From: CAYPHJ01 sp964410485
GTDB taxonomy: Bacteria; Desulfobacterota; Binatia; UBA9968
Direction of reading: 5' to 3'
DNA: 23,748 bases
Assembly (NCBI GenBank): GCA_964410485.1
Contig: CAYPHJ010000072.1
Location: forward strand, 1-23,748
Position 1 is the first letter of the stretch. Each line of letters starts with the position of its first letter. A program made the translations under genes and the position numbers. Shown in pieces: positions 21,258-23,748 of the stretch. The notes beneath the pieces are model-generated. The model was not told the origin of the DNA, ran no database searches, and was given only the letters and a program-made list of their open reading frames with translations.

Positions 21258-23744
21258 CTATACGATGCGTGGCGACCAGTAGAGCACCGCGTAGGTAATG
21301 GCGGCGAAAACCACGATCGCATACCAATAGTGCTCCGTGATTTGCATTTGCAGTGTCATATAAGCGCTGCCCGGGTCGCGGCGAAGCCTGAGCTGGCAAG
21401 CGGCGTTTAAGAGCAAGCCGCTAACGATGATTAACGCCAGCACGCAATGAATTACAAAAAAAAGCGAACTGTAGGCATTGGTCTGAAGGACAAATTCCGG
21501 TCGAATGAGCTCCCAGAGTTGTAGCCCGAGAAACGCTCCGCCCAAGAAAAAAGCCGCTGGCAAGGCCAGACGCGGGCGTGTCCACCTCCCGGCCAACCAC
21601 TGTGGCGCCGCGCTAAGCAGCAGCAGCGCGAACTTGGCTGTTGCCAAGCTGAGATCGGGCAGAGGCAGTCCGCTCTGCGGCCACTCGGCGGAGAAAAGGC
21701 GGATGAAAAAATAGGAATAGAACAAAGCGCCGAGCCCGGTGCCGAGGACACCAATGAGCATGACCATGCCCCACCAGGCAGTGGAGCGCGGACCGGTAGT
21801 TACCAGAGGCAATCCCGTGCGCTCCGGCAGATCGCTCAGCGCCATCAAGCGCAGAATGCGATCGCTTGGGTACAGCCACACGGCAACCGCCCCCGCCGTG
21901 AAAACTGCTCCCAGTGGAACCACGAGGTAATACTCAGCCAATATACCAAGCGAGGCAACGAGCAGCCCCAGCGCCGCCATGAAGGGAAGATAACTCGGCT
22001 CGGCAACGCGCTGCACTGCTTGCGGCATTGCTGTGATCGCGTCGGTGCTGAGGGTTGCCCGCCACTGTGCGGGCTCGGCCGAAAGAGCTTCCCGGACGCG
22101 CTTGAGCGCGCCGTTTTCCTCAGCCAAAGCACCCTTTAGCCACAAAGGATGGCGCGCCTGCACTGCGGGCGGCGTTAAATGGCCGTACACCGGCGGCGGC
22201 GACTGAACGGACCACTCCAGCGTGTCGGCGTACCACGGGTTTTCTCCCGCTTCTGATCCCCTTCGAAGGCTAAAAATGAAATTGACAACGAAAAGCAAAA
22301 ATCCCGCCGCCAAAAGCGCGCTACCGGCTGACGCCACAATATTGTAGCCATCGAGGTCGAGCTGCCGCGGGTAGGTGTAAATGCGCCGCGGCATCCCCAG
22401 AAGCCCCATGTTATGCATCGGCAGGAAGGTAATATTGAAGCCAACAAAGGTCAGCCAAAAACTCCACTTGCCCAAAGCATCGCTCAGCATTCGGCCGGTG
22501 ATTTTTGGCAGCCAGTAATGGAGCCCGGCAAAGATTGGGAAAACTACCCCGCCGATCAGGACGTAGTGAAAATGCGCTACGATAAAGAATGTATCGTGCA
22601 CCTGCCAGTCAAACGGTACCACTGCAAGCATGACTCCAGTGAGGCCGCCGAGAACAAAAATGAATAAAAAGCCGAGCAGAAACAGCAGCGGCGGCATGAA
22701 AGCTGGCCTGCTGCCCCATAGTGTGGCGATCCAGGCGAACACTTGCACGCCGCTCGCCAGCGCGATCATCAGACTGGCGCCGGCAAAAAAGCTCATGGAA
22801 AACTCCGGCAGGCCGGTGGCGTACATGTGATGCACCCACAGGCCAAAGCTCAAAAATCCCGTGACAACGATGGCCACTGCCACCAGCGTGTAGCCAACGA
22901 TGCCGCGGCGGGCAAACACCGGCGCGATCATCGAGATAATGCCGGTTGCCGGAAGAAACATGATGTAGACCTCTGGGTGACCGAAGAACCAAAACAGATG
23001 CTGCCACAGGATACTGCTGCCGCCGCGTTCCGGATCGAAAAAGCGCGTCCCGGCGGCGCGATCCAACTCGAGGAGCAAAGTGGCGGTGAGTAGAACAGTG
23101 AAAGCAAAGATAATCATGATTCCCACCACCAGAAACGCCCAGACAAAAAGCGGCATGCGCTGGATGGACATGCCTGGGGCGCGGAACTTGAGGATCGTCA
23201 CCACGATTTCGAGTGCGGCAGTAATCCCGGCGACTTCCACCAGCATCAGCCCCATGAGCCAGAAGTCCAGCCCTTTGCCTGAATAGCGTGGTCCCGAGAG
23301 CGGCGTGTAGGCGAACCAGCCCGCATCGGGAATGGTTCCTGCAGCAAAACTTGCGAGAAAGATCAGCCCGCCGAAAAGGTAACACCACCAGCCGAAGGCG
23401 GTGAGGCGGGGAAACGCAACATCGCGCGAACCAATCATCAACGGCAAAAGATAGAGCGCCAACCCTTCGAGAAACGGCACGGCGAAGAGATACATCATGA
23501 TGGAGCCGTGCATGGTAAAAATCTGATTGTATGCTTGTGGTCCGAGGAATGTGTTTTCCGAAACGGTCAGCTGAATGCGGATGAGTAGCGCCAAAAGGCC
23601 GCCGATCAGGAAGAAGGCAAATGCAGTTAGCATGAACTGCTGCCCAAGCGGCTGATTGTTGACGGTGGCGAGCCAGCCTTTAAATCCACGGCCGCGCTGC
23701 CAGACCTGCTCGAACCGGTGCTTTTTTTCCTCAGAGATATTCAT
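21258..23744 (-). CDS. ctaD: Fused cytochrome c oxidase subunits I and III (haem-copper oxidase)
   Basis: The product has 828 residues from the ATG at 23742-23744, four bases from the window end, so a start further upstream cannot be excluded. Subunit I (about 1-500) keeps the metal ligands: His79 and His393 for the low-spin haem, His256, His305 and His306 for CuB, and His391 for the active-site haem. The Glu258/Tyr260 pair of HPEVY is present, as in A-type oxidases. Asp108 of the D-channel entrance is kept, but the two Asn that follow it in classical enzymes are Thr-Ala (FPRLTAF). The K-channel lysine position is Gln334 (SGVQVFAW). After a linker of about 80 residues, subunit III (about 590-828) ends EHYWYAIVVFAAITYAVLYW. 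It reduces O2 to water and pumps protons. Subunit II should lie upstream, beyond the window. Confidence 0.93.
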   Translation of the reverse strand: MNISEEKKHRFEQVWQRGRGFKGWLATVNNQPLGQQFMLTAFAFFLIGGLLALLIRIQLTVSENTFLGPQAYNQIFTMHGSIMMYLFAVPFLEGLALYLLPLMIGSRDVAFPRLTAFGWWCYLFGGLIFLASFAAGTIPDAGWFAYTPLSGPRYSGKGLDFWLMGLMLVEVAGITAALEIVVTILKFRAPGMSIQRMPLFVWAFLVVGIMIIFAFTVLLTATLLLELDRAAGTRFFDPERGGSSILWQHLFWFFGHPEVYIMFLPATGIISMIAPVFARRGIVGYTLVAVAIVVTGFLSFGLWVHHMYATGLPEFSMSFFAGASLMIALASGVQVFAWIATLWGSRPAFMPPLLFLLGFLFIFVLGGLTGVMLAVVPFDWQVHDTFFIVAHFHYVLIGGVVFPIFAGLHYWLPKITGRMLSDALGKWSFWLTFVGFNITFLPMHNMGLLGMPRRIYTYPRQLDLDGYNIVASAGSALLAAGFLLFVVNFIFSLRRGSEAGENPWYADTLEWSVQSPPPVYGHLTPPAVQARHPLWLKGALAEENGALKRVREALSAEPAQWRATLSTDAITAMPQAVQRVAEPSYLPFMAALGLLVASLGILAEYYLVVPLGAVFTAGAVAVWLYPSDRILRLMALSDLPERTGLPLVTTGPRSTAWWGMVMLIGVLGTGLGALFYSYFFIRLFSAEWPQSGLPLPDLSLATAKFALLLLSAAPQWLAGRWTRPRLALPAAFFLGGAFLGLQLWELIRPEFVLQTNAYSSLFFVIHCVLALIIVSGLLLNAACQLRLRRDPGSAYMTLQMQITEHYWYAIVVFAAITYAVLYWSPRIV

Positions 23745-23748
23745 CAAC

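Overview
The window reads as a scaffold from a Gram-negative, aerobic, environmental bacterium. It encodes an outer-membrane Omp85-type barrel, Sec-exported proteins, a haem-copper oxidase cluster and a tripartite tricarboxylate transporter. Base composition is moderately GC-rich by eye. The gene mix would fit a soil, sediment or groundwater lineage such as a former 'Deltaproteobacteria' group, NC10 or Rokubacteria relative, but no rRNA or marker gene is present, so the taxonomy is a guess. A run of exactly 100 N at 18891-18990 shows it is a scaffold.

Layout. (1) 91-887, minus: a ZIP-family metal transporter broken by a one-base deletion in its metal-binding motif, preceded by a small coiled-coil ORF. 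(2) 1335-1784, minus: a secreted protein of unknown function. (3) 2228-3403, plus: a signal-peptide, beta-helix (bactofilin-like) and membrane protein. (4) 3662-4987, plus: an Fe-S oxidoreductase with two 4Fe-4S motifs and CCG-type domains. (5) 5332-5841, plus: a two-CBS-domain protein behind a good sigma-54 promoter and a 30-bp tandem duplication of its own ribosome site and start codon. (6) 9419-6050, minus: a tctC-tctA-tctB carboxylate transporter set. (7) 9695-11745, plus: ktrB-ktrA potassium uptake, with a potentially structured leader. (8) 13060-11804, minus: an Omp85-type barrel lipoprotein without visible POTRA domains. (9) 13291-14274, plus: a short MgtE-like divalent cation transporter. 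(10) 14622-17922, plus: Hsp20 followed by three consecutive double-domain universal stress proteins behind a second sigma-54 promoter, then an adenosine-specific kinase family protein at 18054-18539. (11) 19020-19781, plus: a rhomboid protease just after the assembly gap. (12) 23744-19888, minus: a fused cytochrome c oxidase subunit I/III, a small membrane protein and CtaG.

Common themes. Many products belong to families that bind adenine nucleotides or sense cell state (CBS, RCK, Usp, adenosine-specific kinase). Two stress-type units share the same sigma-54 promoter geometry (TGGCAY-N5-TTGC) a short distance before the start codon, which suggests a common sigma-54 regulon. The spacers contain several different short-period, degenerate repeats (TTCAAGG/TTCAAAG, TGGAGTNN, GGTTAAGG, CGCAGAGA, GTTCCAAC types) and two copies of a nested palindrome resembling a REP/MITE element. 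No tRNA, rRNA, CRISPR array, transposase or phage gene was seen.
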